Source of the DNA: Ilex aquifolium
Lineage: Eukaryota > Streptophyta > Magnoliopsida > Aquifoliales > Aquifoliaceae
Length of the DNA stretch: 64,000 nt
Assembly (NCBI GenBank): GCA_951799425.1
Contig: OX637397.1
Location: 16,700,064 to 16,764,063 of the forward strand
Direction: 5' to 3'
Shown: positions 1 to 12,538 of the stretch, piece by piece
Layout of the letters: every line of letters starts with the position of its first letter
Numbering within the stretch: position 1 is the stretch's first letter
Made by a program: the position numbers and the translations under genes
The notes under the pieces: model-generated
The model's database searches: none
Told to the model about the DNA's origin: nothing
Seen by the model: the letters and a program-made list of their open reading frames with translations, nothing else

Positions 1-1940
1 CTTTTTTTTTTTATGACTTAAAATAATATTTCTTTTTTAATTAATTCAAAATTTATATGCTTAAAAAAGTTAAATATAAGAAAAATAGAGTTGTATGATT
101 TATCATTTCTATAAGTATTTATTGTTAATTACGTGTTTTGGGTATTATGCACTAATTAAAAAAATAATAATTTACTTTGGATCCAAATAACAAATATTAT
201 AGGTAAAAATATAATTGATATGTATCATGGAAAGGATAAAATTGCAAAAGAATCATACTATTGACGGAGTATAGGACTTCTTGGAATAAATTATCAAATG
301 TAGGACTTAATTGTCCTAAGGTAAAGATGATAAAACTTAATGATTCTTTTAGAAAAAAAATAAAACTTATTGGTAATTTTCCCAAAAAAATACCACTGCC
401 TATAAATTAGGATTCTTTCTAGCTCCCACTGCCAATAAATGAGCTGCTTCCAGTGCTGCCGCTTCTTGTTCTTTCTATCTCATCTCACTTTCACCAAATA
501 TCCTTAACATATCGAGTAAGTTCTGCAAGACCTAATCCTATGAATTTTCTACGTAGACAAGATTACTATTTTTTTTTATCTTTATGCTTCCTCACGTGTT
601 ATAAAGCTCTGCTAATTTATTTATCGAAATATTTGTTGCTTTTTCCGTCAAGAAGCTGAGTAAATTACACCTTAGACCCCCAAAGTTATGCTCCTCATTC
701 CATGTTGCCCCTCAAACTATTTGTTTTCTCATAATGCATCTGCAACTGTTGTTTTAAATTTCACATCGCCCCAATTGTTAACTTATGTCCAATTTTCGAT
801 AGCAAATCAGGAAAAAAAAAAAACAGAATTTTTCTAGGTGAGGAAGGAAAACATCTCCTACTATTGTTGAATTTCACATTTCTCTTGATTTGTTGTGAAG
901 AGTTGGGCAAAGTTAAAGATTGTGAAAATTTGAAACTTAAAGCAATAGTTTAGTGGGTGATGTAAAATGAGAGGTAAAGTTCAACGAGCCTAAATCATTT
1001 GTCGCAAGAAGTTTGTAATATTGGAATTTTCTTGATTTTATAATGGATGTTCTTCGTCAAGAAAATAATAAAAATCGACCATGTCCTAAACTTAGATTAT
1101 ATGTTGGTATTAGGAGACCATTTTATGCCTTCGATGAAATTAGCTTTGATTAGTTTTTACAACCCTAAAATTAGTAAGGTATTACATTATTTCATGTTCA
1201 TGCCTCAAACAATTGTAACACTAGTGTAGGGATGACTTATCAAAAGTGGTATATATTTTTAAAAAGGGTAGATGAAAAAAAAAAACTTGTACTTTGATCT
1301 CATTGTATATTGGTTGTGACGACAAAGTCTTTCTCTAATTTGTCACCTCCAGGCCTGGTTAACGACGAGTCCCCGTGAGGTGGAGCTCAGATCCCGTGCT
1401 TTATCTACTGAATTAAGGGAGTAAGGGTCCGAGGTGGAATTGCCCACCAAAACTGGTCGTTTCTAAAAAAATTAAAATACCAAAATCTTTCTATTTTTTT
1501 TTGGCGAAAATGTTTTGCATATTTACTTGTGCTAGTATAATTGATGAAAAGTTTGCAAACTACTTTTTAGTTGGTATGCTTTTGTAGTTATTTTCTATTA
1601 TTGTATCTGTGCATCGTATTTCTTGCATTTTTGCAAAATAGTAGTCAAACATGTTATTAAATTTTTTAGGAAATTGTCTTTTCCTTACAAAGGTTATTTA
1701 AGAAAATCATTATCTACATTATGAGGATGTAGCTTTTCCTTTTTTTAATTACTTTTTTTTTAGTATCTTCAGAAATGTCTAATTATTAGCTAAGCTTATA
1801 GTGATTAAAAATCTTGGCTGAAACAAAATCAAGCATTAGCTATATTGTTTATTTATGCTGAATGAGAAATATAGTCCCTTTTGACAAACTCTTGAGTATT
1901 TTTTTATGATTGGTACCTACAGATTTCGAAGGAAAACGAA
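1..1940. other. Intergenic, no gene seen
   Basis: AT-rich sequence with only short open frames that show no recognisable domain. Two things stand out. Positions 1093-1215 resemble 7558-7680 (see that repeat). Around 1340-1440 lies a GC-richer patch that vaguely recalls a tRNA-derived SINE on the minus strand but has no convincing pair of internal promoter boxes. The final few hundred bases should hold the promoter and 5' UTR of the DUF247 gene; no promoter motif was clear enough to call. Confidence 0.5.
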
Positions 1941-3185
1941 ATGTCCCAGCTTCTCACAATTCGCATCGATAAAATGCTTTCTTCCTCACCATCCATATTA
2001 AACTTAGAAACTTATATCTTTAGAGTGGATGAGCTACTACACAAAGAAAACAAAAAGGCCCATGAACCAGAATTACTTGCAATTGGTCCTTATTACTATC
2101 ACAACTACCAACTAAAAATGATGGAAAGGCACAAAAGACGCTATCTACAAGAGTTTCTTGAACGAAAAAATGAGTCAAGTGCAAATAAATATGTCAAAGC
2201 CATGGAACGGTTGGAAGCAAAAGCAAGGAATTGTTATGCAGAATCGGTTAACCTTACTAGGGAAGACTTTGTGGAAATGATGATACTTGATGGGATCTTC
2301 ATAGTGGAGTTACTTAGAAAATATACGTCTCCAGAATTAAAAGGCACGGATATTCTACAATCAGATAGAATTCATAGCATTTTAATTTGAGATTTATTAT
2401 TATATGAAAATCAGCTACCTTTGTTTGTTCTTATCGGCCTATTGGACGTGGCCGCCGAACCAAACTTTTCGGTGGAAAGTGCTTTAAAAAAGCTCCTCAA
2501 CGAGCGAAGGGATTTTCAACTAGGATACAGTGAAAGTCCAGTTCCAGAAGAAGGTTCTCGTCATCTTCTAGGTATTATGCGGTCTGCCATGCGTCCTTCA
2601 TTTCCGGATGAATTGGGTCCCCCGGTGTCCTATCCGGAAACAAGATGTGCCACAGAGCTTCAAGAGGCCGGGATTAAATTCGATGGGGACATAGTTTGTG
2701 CCTCGTTTATGGACATACAGTTCCAAAATGGGATTATGAAAATCCCGTGCCTTTTCATTGGGGATAATACAGAGAGATTGTTTAGAAATCTGATGGCATA
2801 CGAGCACTATAATCGTGCAAATGAAAGGGCTTATGTGACTAATTATTTGAAATTTCTAAGTGGTCTCATCAAGTCCCCAAAGGATGTCAAAATACTTCGC
2901 CAATGTCACAACATTTTTTCTATGACGATGGACGATGACACGATATTTAGCATGTTTAACAAATTGGTCGATTATGTTATCTTGCCTTTTGATGGATTTT
3001 ACTATTTGAACTTGTGGATTCAAGTTGACAAGCACTGCAGACGATATTGGACTAGATGGATGGCTAAATGGAGGCATAATAGAGGCATGTGGATGGCCAA
3101 ATTAATGCAGGATTACTTCAACAGCCCTTGGTCTGTCATTTCATTAATTGGTGCTATTGTGTTGCTTATCCTCACAGTCATATAG
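1941..3185 (+). pseudogene. DUF247 (UPF0481) plant protein gene with one internal stop
   Basis: A plant-specific DUF247 protein of unknown biochemistry; family members are usually 400-550 residues with a C-terminal membrane helix. The reading frame runs from ATG 1941 to the stop at 3183-3185 (414 codons) and is interrupted once by an in-frame TGA at 2388-2390. Seen before it: the N-terminal block with EPELLAIGPYYYHN, then the block with EMMILDGIFIVELLRKY. Seen directly after it, in the same frame: DLLLYENQLPLFVLIGLLD, the family's hallmark segment. Further on come a block with ATELQEAGIKFDGD and a hydrophobic tail (SVISLIGAIVLLILTVI) fitting the usual terminal anchor. Family members normally have Arg just before the DLLL segment, so CGA to TGA is the likely change. 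Intronless, as many family members are. No frameshift is visible and both halves remain conserved, so the break is recent or the TGA is read through or a sequencing error. Confidence 0.87.
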
Positions 3186-4107
3186 ACTGTATGTTCTGTC
3201 TTACAAGTCTAATTCCAAGTTGATTTACTTGTCATCTTAGTCAAAAATACTACGTGGAAATAAATTGTATTGATTTCAATTGTTGAAGTAGAATTTCTCT
3301 AATTGAAATAAAATTTTCAAGCACTAGCTGGGGTAGACTTCCCCACTTGGTTTCTTTCAAGTTACAAACTACTGAGAAATTGTATTAGTTTTTATTGGTC
3401 AAATGGAAGCTATTTTATACACAGTCTGTACTATAAGTAAATAAAATACTATTTGTATTGAATTTAAAGACTTAACTTGGAGACACAATTTATTATAGTT
3501 GTAGGATGGAAACTTAACACCACTTGATATTTAGACTAACAATAGATCTAATGGTTATAATGAGTTAAGTCTTTATATTAAGTCCCAATAGCATTTTCTA
3601 CAGGGATATTTGGAGGATGGTTCCCCTCTAAGGGCTTAGTTGGTGATAAGTCCATCAAGGAAACTTATTTAATATTAAGTCCATTTTGATATTCGTTGTC
3701 TAAAATTCCTCCAGTAGTTAGTTATGTTTAATCAAAATAAATTTGAAAACTAATAACTCCTATATTTTAGGAGTTTGACTAACATTAAGATTTTCTCTGT
3801 CTCTCATATCTATCTTATAGATATAGAATATGACTATTTATTTATCTCTTTCATATATATATATATATATATACAAAAATAAAAAATAGTACCATTTAAT
3901 CACAAAAAAAATAGTAATATTCAAAAAAAAAATAGTAACATTGAATATTACTATTTGAAAAAATAACAGTAGTAACATGCTCAAGAATACATTAATCAAC
4001 AAAAACAGTAACATAAACAATAACATAGTAAAAAAAACAATAACATGGAACATTCAAACCCCAAAATAGTAATATTTAAAAAAACCCAAAACTCCAAGTT
4101 CTCTCTC

Positions 4108-4164
<57 letters not shown>

Positions 4165-4870
4165 TTACACACACATAATAAAAACTTGGACTTAACCAGA
4201 AAAAAAACATTCACAATACTTCTAAACTTTGGGTTCTAACATATTCATGACTGGTCTTCAGTAATACTTCTTTTTCACTGATTTCTATTACCCTAAACGA
4301 CAAGTAGTCAATGGAGACAGAAATCATCAACATGTTCTTTCTCTAACGTCAAAATCAAAACCTAGACGACAATTCGGAGAAGCCCATGAATGAAAATAAG
4401 GTTAGAAAAGCTTCTACCTCCTTGCCAACAAGTTTGATTGCTATTCACAACCTAAAGCGAGGTGTGTATCATGAGGGCGTCCATCAAGGAAACAAGCAAG
4501 CTACAGACAGAGAGAGAGAGATAGATGATAGTGATGTCAAATTTAAATTTGAATTTTAAATTTTATGGGAAAAATGTTCTATTAAGTTTGAATCAAGGGA
4601 TAACTGTTTAGAAAATTGATTTAATGCTGAAGATTACTTTTAAATTATTACAAGGGTATTTTAGAGTTTAAAAAAAAATAGTGGACTTAGTTACTTGTTA
4701 GTAAGATTAAATATGGACTTACCTTTAAATTAGTTTTCTTGGCAGATTAAACTTATTATAAGTCTCTTAAGGAGGACTCAGCCCAATTTTCACTTTTTTA
4801 TAAGTGAAATATACAAATTTTTGGTCCTTCCACTACATGAGCCAATCTTGTGTGGCCGGGTCCATCACCA
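3186..4870. other. Intergenic, AT-rich with simple repeats
   Basis: No gene seen. The stretch 3186-3480 may include the 3' UTR of the DUF247 gene; no poly(A) signal is decisive. From about 3590 to 4790 the sequence has loosely inverted ends (phrases like aacttatttaatattaagtcca on the left and a similar phrase on the opposite strand near 4700), which could be a decayed terminal-inverted-repeat element, but the match is too weak to call. Short AT runs lie at 3855-3872. Confidence 0.4.
4101..4163. repeat. (CT)n(AT)n microsatellite
   Basis: A near-perfect CT dinucleotide run of about 40 bp at 4101-4140 passes directly into an AT run at 4141-4163. Likely length-polymorphic. Confidence 0.95.
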
Positions 4871-6240
4871 CTAGGGATGTCAGTGGATCGAAGCGGGGGC
4901 GAGGGGTGTAGTCTCCATTCCCGTACCCGCTTAAAAAAACTCCGTCCATCTCTGGTCTACTCCAGTTAACGGGTATAGTTTTCATCCCCATCCCTGTCTG
5001 CGGGTAAATTTCTAATCCCCGGCCCCGTCCCCACTTCCCCTCTACCCGCGCAAGCCCAAGCCCAAGCTCAAGCCAGCATAATCCAAAATTCTAAATAAAT
5101 TTAACATTTTAAATAATCTAACAATATTCTAAATAATCTAACATAATCTAACACAACATAATGTAGCATAACATATTCGAACATAACACAAACAACAAAT
5201 GTCCAAAATACTACTTGAATATTTGTAATGGAGAAACTTTTTTGTCATGTAGCTTCACACCTGTAATTTAATAAAAAAAATAAATAATAAAAAACTATAA
5301 TAATTGCATAAAAAATATTTTGTATTTACTAATAAAATTGATTGGTTGAAATTGAAAAATTACCAATTCAATCATCTTTTAACACCATCGGTTGTGGTAG
5401 AATCTACTTCTTCAACATCATTTTCCTATATATCATTAAAAGACAAAAAAAATTAGATTATTCCAAAGAGAAATTTTCAACTAAAATGATATACCTCATC
5501 ATCAATATCAAGATCCTCCAATAATGTGTAGCTCTTCAGGCTCGTCGAAGTAGATGGACCTAACAAAAAAAAAAAATTAATGCATTAGTCATACTTTACC
5601 CCCCCCCTCCCCCCAAAAAAAAAAAATTATGATGCACATACAAATAATATTTCATTACCTCGTTCTTCAGCCCATAACCAACTTTGAGAGCGCATTAAAT
5701 CCTCTACTGTAGTTGGAAGATGTCTATTGCGATGTGGACTGATCACCCTCCCACTTGTGCTAAAAGCAGATTCCGAGGCAACAGTAGAAATAGGAATAGC
5801 AAAAAGATCTTTAGCAATAATTTGAAACATGGGATACTTGGGACCACTTGTCTTCCAAAAAGACAGTATATCAAAATCTGATGTTTTTGACATCATACCA
5901 TTTTCTAAGTAACGGTCCAACTCAGACCTCCCACGTGCTTTTGTTGTGTCTCTTGTTTGTATAAACTTATCAAAATCAGAGAGATCATCAATTAATGGGC
6001 ATTTGAAATCAATATCTGATTGAAGGGGGGGAGGAGAAGGCTGCAGTTCATAATCACTTCCTTGTCTCGCTTCATATTCGCCTACCAATTCCAAGCAAAG
6101 AGAGACAGAGTGTTGAGCATAGCTGCGTAGGAGAGGAAAGAGACGTTCACTCGTTCTTTAGTGGAGGGCCTGGACTGGACTGAGTGGAGGTGGAGGTGGA
6201 GGTGGAGGCGGACTGGTTTAGGCTGATATTGGAAGGAGTA
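4871..6240 (-). mobile_element. hAT (Ac-like) DNA transposon, 3' half
   Basis: The 3' terminus appears as ctagggatgtcagtgg at 4871 on the plus strand, followed by the GC-rich subterminal sequence typical of plant Ac-like hAT ends (cgtacccgc, ccccggccccgtcccc). The transposase 3' exons lie inward of it on the minus strand. I cannot find the other terminal repeat. Upstream of the exons (about 6100-6230) there is only a short non-coding stretch with a GGTGGA-type tandem (6188-6208), so the 5' half of the element, with the BED zinc finger and catalytic core, is missing. The right boundary is approximate. Confidence 0.7.
5372..6081 (-). pseudogene. hAT transposase, C-terminal dimerisation exons
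   Basis: Three minus-strand exons fit together in phase: 6081-5659, 5559-5495 and 5425-5372 (stop TGA), with GT donors and AG acceptors at each join. The first exon encodes the hAT C-terminal dimerisation domain: ELDRYLENG, then FWKTSGPKYPMFQIIAKDLF, then the signature PISTVASESAFSTSGRVIS and a terminal SQSWLW. The two short exons give an acidic Ser/Thr-rich tail (LEDLDIDDE, then ENDVEEVDSTTTDG), usual for plant Ac-like proteins. This part has no internal stop, but the catalytic core and zinc finger upstream are absent, so the protein cannot be functional as it stands. The start is an apparent splice acceptor, not an initiation codon. Confidence 0.8.
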
Positions 6241-7091
6241 AGTTAGGGTTGAGCATATATATTATGTACATTATTAAAAATGTGATTTTAATATCATAGA
6301 TGATGATTTATTGGTGGGCTCTTTGATTATGTACATCAAGAAGAAAATTATTACAAAATTTTGCACAGAAATAGATAATTTTTGGGACATAATATGAAAT
6401 CAAGCATTATTTGAATAAGTGATTGAGTTGAATGTACTACGACATGAATATTGTGTCTTTTTTTTTTGTTCCATGTCTTAGTAAGACTAAATAATATTAG
6501 ATATATTTTCTTCTAATATTTTAGTTTTGATTATTAACATATTTCTTATGTTTGTGTTTAAAAATTAGTGAAATTTGTTTATTAATATTTGGGCTTACCT
6601 TAAAGTGAAATGTTGGCTGCGCCATTAAGGGACAAGTGAATATTATTATATCTTACATAGGTAGAAAGTCAAACAGTGTCTAGTGGTTGGGACACGTTAC
6701 CATACCCTTGAGAAATTAGAGGGTCAATGTGAGACTTTTTGAACTTGAGAGAGCAAAGAGGAGTCAAATTAAGTACCATTAGCCCGTAAATTAGCTCTTG
6801 AAGTGATTATAGCAAATCGTATCTATCTGGGGTAGCTTCTTTCCTAGCCTTTTCAAATCAGTAGATAAGTTTGACCCGAATTCACATGGCATTTACACTT
6901 GTCGTTTTGTTATTGCGGCTTAATTTGCCCGAATGCAAATTTGAGAAACAGAGAGATACAAATGACATACGGAGTGATTTGCTAAGGGCAGTAACTTTTG
7001 AGTTTAAGAGTTGTTAGACATGTATAGTCTTTACTCGACAGTGCAAATAAACTATTTTCGTGACTCAAATTTAAAATTACTATTCCTTGAT
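6241..7091. other. Intergenic, no gene seen
   Basis: AT-rich sequence without coding signal, RNA gene or convincing transposon end on either strand. Confidence 0.5.
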
Positions 7092-7500
7092 TGTTGAAAT
7101 TGCTGTGATGGGCCCACGATTTGAGTACCGAGATTTACAATAAAGTAACAAAAAACAAATAAGGCACACACAAATAGATATAAAAAATTTATGTAGTTCT
7201 GCAATTGCCTACATCCATGGTGACAAAAATCGAATATTTGTACTATGGAGTAAAATAACAATACAAGAAGGATTGTATTTTGCCTTGCAATTATTCATAC
7301 CAACAAGAGAAAACACACTCTGATCTCATTGCTCTCTCTTGCATATCACTCAATTTTTAGATGCCTTACAACTCTCTACACTCAAAAAACTACTTTTGAT
7401 TTTCATGCCTACAACCAATGCTTGAGCACCCCTTTATATAGAGGACTTTGGAGAGGAAACGTCCAAACCACTGGATCTATGCGTGATTGAGCCACCAGAC
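7092..7500 (-). mobile_element. Copia-type LTR fragment or solo LTR
   Basis: Read on the minus strand this looks like a retrotransposon LTR. A TATA box (tatataaag) lies near 7432-7441, then about 200 bp of leader, then gtaggcaattgcagaac near 7196-7213, a phrase common in plant copia LTRs shortly before their 3' end. The plus-strand left edge begins TGTTGAAATTGC at 7092, consistent with an LTR terminus. The other terminus was not found and no internal region is attached. Fossil; right boundary approximate. Confidence 0.45.
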
Positions 7501-7557
7501 AAGCCTTAGTCCATTTGCATGCGTATTATCATTCATTTTATTACTCGGATAGAGCTT

Positions 7558-7680
7558 TTATGCCGCTATTGGGAGTCCATTTTGTGCCTTCCATGAGAGT
7601 TGCTAGGATTAGTTTTTGTAAACCTATAAAATTCTAGGGCTTTACTTGATTTCAGGTTCATGCCTTGAAGAATTATCTCT
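7558..7680. repeat. Dispersed fragment repeated at 1093-1215 and 8165-8217
   Basis: The phrases ggagtccattttgtgcc, ggattagtttttgtaaacc and ggttcatgcctt recur in the same order and similar spacing at 1093-1215. The first part recurs again at 8165-8217, immediately before the copia element. Similarity looks like roughly 70-80 percent by eye. I recognise no coding function. Around it, 7500-8217 shows nothing else. Confidence 0.5.
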
Positions 7681-8217
7681 AAGGGAAACATTATTTGTAC
7701 TTAATTTAGTGACTTGATTTGGTAACATGATGAATCATAACCATTGAATTGATACTGGGTCCCAACTAGTAGTGAGGTCCACTGTCAATCTAATGACAGA
7801 GAATGTTAAGGTCACCAAATAAAGTCACTAAAAAAGTTCATGTAGCATTGCTCTATCTCTAAGGTAAGGAGATAGTAATAGTCCAGTTCTGCAATTGCAT
7901 TAATTCTAATTGTGTAATATGAATCAGTTAGGGACTGTTAAAGGTTGTTATGAGATCATGTCATTGAATCTAACAAACTCTTATAGCTGTTTGTACACCA
8001 TTCCACAAACTTATCTCTTCTTCTAGTTTACCTAATATGCTAGCAATTTTTGGTGTTTTGATCCACCAAAGTCAATTGTTCTCCTCATCCAAGCTGAGTC
8101 TTTGTAGCTAGTGAAATATCCTTTATCATCGTGGAAAGAAATTGACAATTCCCCAAACTCAGATAGAGGTTATGGTGGTATTAGGAGTCTATTTTGTGTA
8201 TTCAATGAATTGGTTAG

Positions 8218-8370
8218 TGTGAAAGAAGAGAATAGAAAGTGAATATCAACTGTATATTGCTTTGGTATACTTTTTCATATACATAAGGAGTTGTATTTAT
8301 ACTACAAGAGAATAATAAAGTATCATAGTCTAACCGATGTGGGACAAAGATAAACATATACTCATTAACA
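8218..8370 (-). repeat. Copia 3' LTR (short)
   Basis: About 153 bp, from TGTGAAAGAAG to CATTAACA on the plus strand, matching 14843-15002 along its length. The C-run at 8372-8387 followed by A's is, on the minus strand, a T/G-rich tract next to the 3' LTR, where the polypurine tract belongs. Confidence 0.85.
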
Positions 8371-8656
8371 ACCCCCCCCCCCCCCCCAAAAAAAAAAAAA
8401 CTCAAGGTGAGATCGAATCATGGTGGCAACTAGGTGGATGAGCCTTCGTAAAGATATCAGTCAACCGATCAGTCGGAGCAACCGAAAAAAGACGAAGAGT
8501 ACCCTCCTGTAGGTGATGACGCACAAAATGACAATTGATCTCAGTGTGTTTTGTGCGCTTCTGAAAGACATCATTGTGAGCAATCTAAATAGCACTGCGA
8601 TTGTCACAATAAAGAGAAGTACTAGACTGGTGAGAAACATCCATATCCTATAGAAG

Positions 8657-9178
8657 CTAACAAAGCCAAATGAGCTTAGAAGTAGTATCAGCAAGTGCTC
8701 GGTACTCAGCCTTAGTACTAGAGTGTGCAAAAACTTTCTGCTTCTTACTCCGCCAAGATATTAGAGAGTCACCCAAAAGAAAAAGAAAGTTAGTGGTAGA
8801 CCGTTGGTCAGTAGGATCACCTTCACAATTAGCATCAGAGTAATCAGGTAACGTTAAAGATGAGCGAGAGGAAAAGCGAAACCCATGGAATAAGGTGCCC
8901 TTCACATAGTGTAAGATGCGAAGAATATCTGCATAGTGAATAGAACGGGGAGCAGTCATAAATTGGCTAATGAGATGCACAACATAGGTAATATCCGGTC
9001 TAATAATAGTGAGATAAATTAGGCTTCCAACAAGCTGTTGGTAACAAGTAGCATCTGACAGAAGCTCTCCATCAGGAGGACGAAGTTTGATGTTGGTCTC
9101 TAGGAGGCAATCAACCGTCTTACAATTAGTAAGACCTACACGAGCAAGAAGATCAGAAACATACTTGGCTTGGGTCAA
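8657..9178 (-). pseudogene. Copia RNase H region, fossil
   Basis: Recognisable copia pol C-terminal part: the segment leading from reverse transcriptase (TQAKYVSDLL, YQQLVGSLIYLT, RPDITY) and the RNase H motifs DANCEGDP, RRSTT-like and FAHSSTKAEYRAL. It lies 3' of the nested solo LTR in element orientation. Fossil. Confidence 0.9.
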
Positions 9179-9194
9179 TAGTAGCCATCAGGGG

Positions 9195-11861
9195 TGTGAC
9201 ACCCCAAAATTCGGGGGTCCGTTGATTACCCATCAACCCGCGGAATACCCGTTTATACCGAGTAACTCGATATCGTGCCATTATGCCCCTCTTATCGGGG
9301 TCCGTAATTGAACAAAATTATCAGGCAGAGTCACCTTTGTACAGGAAGCTCTACTCAAAACACAACCTGTGCATATATCTTCACATGACCCATCCAAGAC
9401 CCAATATAACACATTGACCACACCGGGTCCATTTATAAGTAAACATTGGCCACACCGGGTCCAATTATCCATACTTATATCAAAATATGCAAGGTTATTT
9501 TAACAATAGTCCATAAAAGTTTTATTACAATTATTTGCAAAAGATTACATGCCCAAAACATAATTTTCACAAGTGTTTTACATTAACACAAAATAAAGCC
9601 ACATTCGGCTTTCTTCAAACATGAGGGTCCAAATTGGAGCCATCCGCCGATGTATTTCCCCCACCTGAAATGTTTTCCAGTATAGGGTGAGCCAACGCCC
9701 AGTAGAGTATATCCTACAGAGGCTACTCCCCACCTAAGTGCACATGCAATGTTTACATATAACATTTATTCTCATCAAAATTCCAAGTAAGAATATGCAA
9801 CTCTATATTGGAATTTATCATGCCATGCTATGAAATGAGATGTGGCTCACTCATGCAACTTTAACCCGAGTCCTCACCGACTCCCACAACACAATGCAAT
9901 GCCAATGTGTAATGAATCCGTCAATTGACGAAAAATCCACCCAATGATCGTTTGAAATAAAAGTTTTTTTATTATAAAACCAAATCATTGATGGGTGTTA
10001 CTCATTGAATGAGTACTTTATAAATCAAAATCCTGTGTCTTGTTGAGCAACGGATTTTGGTATCTCAACCACCGGTTCCGTAAACACCAGCATTTTTCTG
10101 GAATTTCATCACCGGGAAGTGCCTGAACCATGTGACCGGGTTTTGCACCTGAGGGAAAGTCTAGCCCTACTTGCTATACCCGACACAAGTTTTTCCATGC
10201 ATGCAACCGTGCGACTCAGTCGGATATTCAATCCAACTTTCCCGAGCCCATCCTTCAACCACCAAGAATGATGTTTGAATGAACCATGCCCAAACACACA
10301 CACACACCCACACTCATGCCTAAGCCCATGAAATGGATGCCTCCGTGCAAATGCAATGTAATGTGTCATTGCATGTCAATGTCATGTCCCATATGTAAGG
10401 AATGCTATATGAATCAATTTAACCACACATTTCAGTATGTATCATGGACAATTATATCGTATGCATATAATCTCCAAAAATTCATCATAATGTCAATATG
10501 AACAATTTCAACATATCGCATGATCAATTATATAAAAAGCATATAATTTTCATGTTCATCATAATGATAACATATCATTAAACATATATTTACATTATAA
10601 CCAACAACAAATCCCAAGCATGTTAGCAAATAATCTATGCCAATAACACACTTAATTCACAAGGCACAATATAAACACATAGTATGCCCACATAATACCA
10701 ATATCCAAGAAATTACACATGTAACTTTCACATATCAATTTCAAGCTAGAATTTGGTTTTAGACCAATTTCATACCCATTTCCACAATTCAACAACCATA
10801 GGCAAGTTTTCATTCAATACAATATCCAAGCATGCTATACATAGTCCATGCAAAACATACTTAATTTTCGCCTAGGCCTTTAATCAAACACATTCAAGGC
10901 ACCAAATCATGTAATCACATAAAATGCTCAAATTTGTCACATAACTCAAAAAAAATCAGAATACATGATTTCCACCTACCCAATTATCAAGACATCCAAG
11001 AAATCACAAACTAGCAATTTCTATTTACCGATTCACACTAGAATTGAACCTACCCATTTCCTTTAAACGAACTATAATAGGCAAGTGATAAATATATATA
11101 TATATATATAACACATACATCTAACCATTCCTATGGACATTTAGGTTAGAAATCAACCAAAGTAGGAGAAACCCTACCTCAATAGGAGTGTAGAAAATTC
11201 CTATAACACCAAAATAACTCAAGAACTCTTGATTTCCCAAATCTTCACTTTTGAATCTTCGGTGAAATCTCTTGTTTTTGGTACGTACACGTAACCCTCG
11301 TCGAGGAGATGAACTTTGCCTCTTGAATCGACGGATTTCGACAGACGAAACTCCCAGAATCAGAGCGAAAAGGTTGAAGAATTTTTTTTTTCTCCTCTTT
11401 GCTTGGCCGGCTGCTTACAGCTAAGGAGAGGATATTTTTTTCTCCAAAAAGCTGATTTTTGAGGATTTTTATAGGCAAAAATGTGCGGTCCACATCGCAC
11501 CGCATATTTTCGACTTCCGGGTCCATTTTTCGTCCCGAAACGATTCATTATACCTCGGATTAAGTTCAAATTAATTTTATTTGAAATTTAACTTAATTTT
11601 AAAGAAATTTTATAAAAAATGTTTTTGGGGACCTTTAAAATGTCATTCGCCACGCAGTCACCTCGAACGACGTGCAAAAATTCTACTATCTCGGAATTCG
11701 ACGAAATTTGACAGGGTGACTAGATTTCGCGATATGAATCCAACGGCGAACTTCGTTTCCTCATCTGAGATCTAGAGTATGAGTATTTCAAATAAGCATT
11801 AGGATGGCAAATGACCATTTCGTCCTTATTCACAAAAATTCAAATTTACCCTGGTTTCACA
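9195..11861 (-). mobile_element. Solo LTR, 2.7 kb, probable Ty3/gypsy, inserted in copia
   Basis: A 2.67-kb stretch bounded by TGTGACACCCC on the left and GGTTTCACA on the right (plus strand), the reverse complement of an LTR that starts TGTGAAACC and ends GGGGTGTCACA. It aligns along most of its length, in opposite orientation, with 21254-24180. Four-base flanks (gggg on both sides) fit a decayed 5-bp target duplication. No primer-binding site, polypurine tract or coding domain is attached, so this is a solo LTR left by LTR-LTR recombination. The long LTR length and ends suggest a Tekay/Del-like gypsy family; that assignment is inference. Confidence 0.8.
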
Positions 11862-12107
11862 CGGGGATTGAGACACTTCTAGTCCAACATGGTAACTGAG
11901 AGAGCCCAAGTCTTTCATCTCAAAGTGCTGACTCAAAATTTGCTTAAATTCATGAATGCCAGAAGGATCATCATTGGTAATGATCATATCATCAATATAA
12001 AGCAGTAGAATAGTAATGTTATTATCAGTATGACAAGTAAAAAGGGAAAAATCATAGGGGTTAGAAGCAAACCCAAGTTGTGCAATAGCAGAGCTGAATT
12101 TGCCAAA

Positions 12108-12538
12108 TCAGGCACGTGAAGTTTGCTTAAGCCCATATAATGTACGTCGAAGGTGACACACCTTGCCAGGAGGATGAGGACACCCCTGAGGAGGCTGCAT
12201 GTAGACCTTCTCATCCAAGTCACCATGTAAGAAGACATTCTTCACATCCATTTGAAATAGAGGCCATCGGCATGTAGAGGCTACAACCAAAAGAGAGAAC
12301 GAACAGAGGTAATGCGAGCAGCAAGAGCAAATGTCTCCCCATAGTCAATGTCATACTCCTGTGTAAAGCCCTTGGCTACTAGACAAGCTTTATATCGCAT
12401 CTCAGAACCATTAGAATTGATTTTCCTGTTATATAGCCATTTGTTCCCAACTATAGTCTTTCCAGGAGGCAAATCAACCAAATTCCAAGTATAAGTTTTG
12501 TGAAGGGCATCAAATTCTTCAGAATAGCTCGTTGCCAA
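12108..12538 (-). pseudogene. Copia reverse transcriptase region, fossil
   Basis: Typical copia reverse transcriptase motifs: WNLVDLPPGKTIVGNKW, KACLVAKGFTQEYDIDY, QMDVKNVFLHGDLDEKVYM and RRTLYGLKQ. The continuation toward the catalytic core is at about 11984-12110. Fossil; broken. Confidence 0.9.

Noticed and set aside
1340-1440. Possible tRNA-derived SINE or tRNA-like sequence on the minus strand
   Set aside because: It has a vague A-box resemblance but no B box at the right distance and no tail or target duplication; no cloverleaf could be drawn.
3838-4239. Overlapping open frames around the microsatellite
   Set aside because: They translate simple CT/AT repeats and show no domain.
3590-4790. 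Terminal-inverted-repeat element spanning the microsatellite
   Set aside because: The inverted similarity is patchy and no target duplication or defined ends could be found.
5581-5630. C-run followed by A-run inside the hAT element as a poly(A) tail of a retrogene
   Set aside because: It lies within a hAT intron bounded by good splice sites; more likely a simple-sequence run.
10109-10369. Open frames within the solo LTR (also at 21732-21944 and 23592-23810)
   Set aside because: They are not conserved as coding between the two LTR copies and lie in LTR sequence; treated as chance frames.
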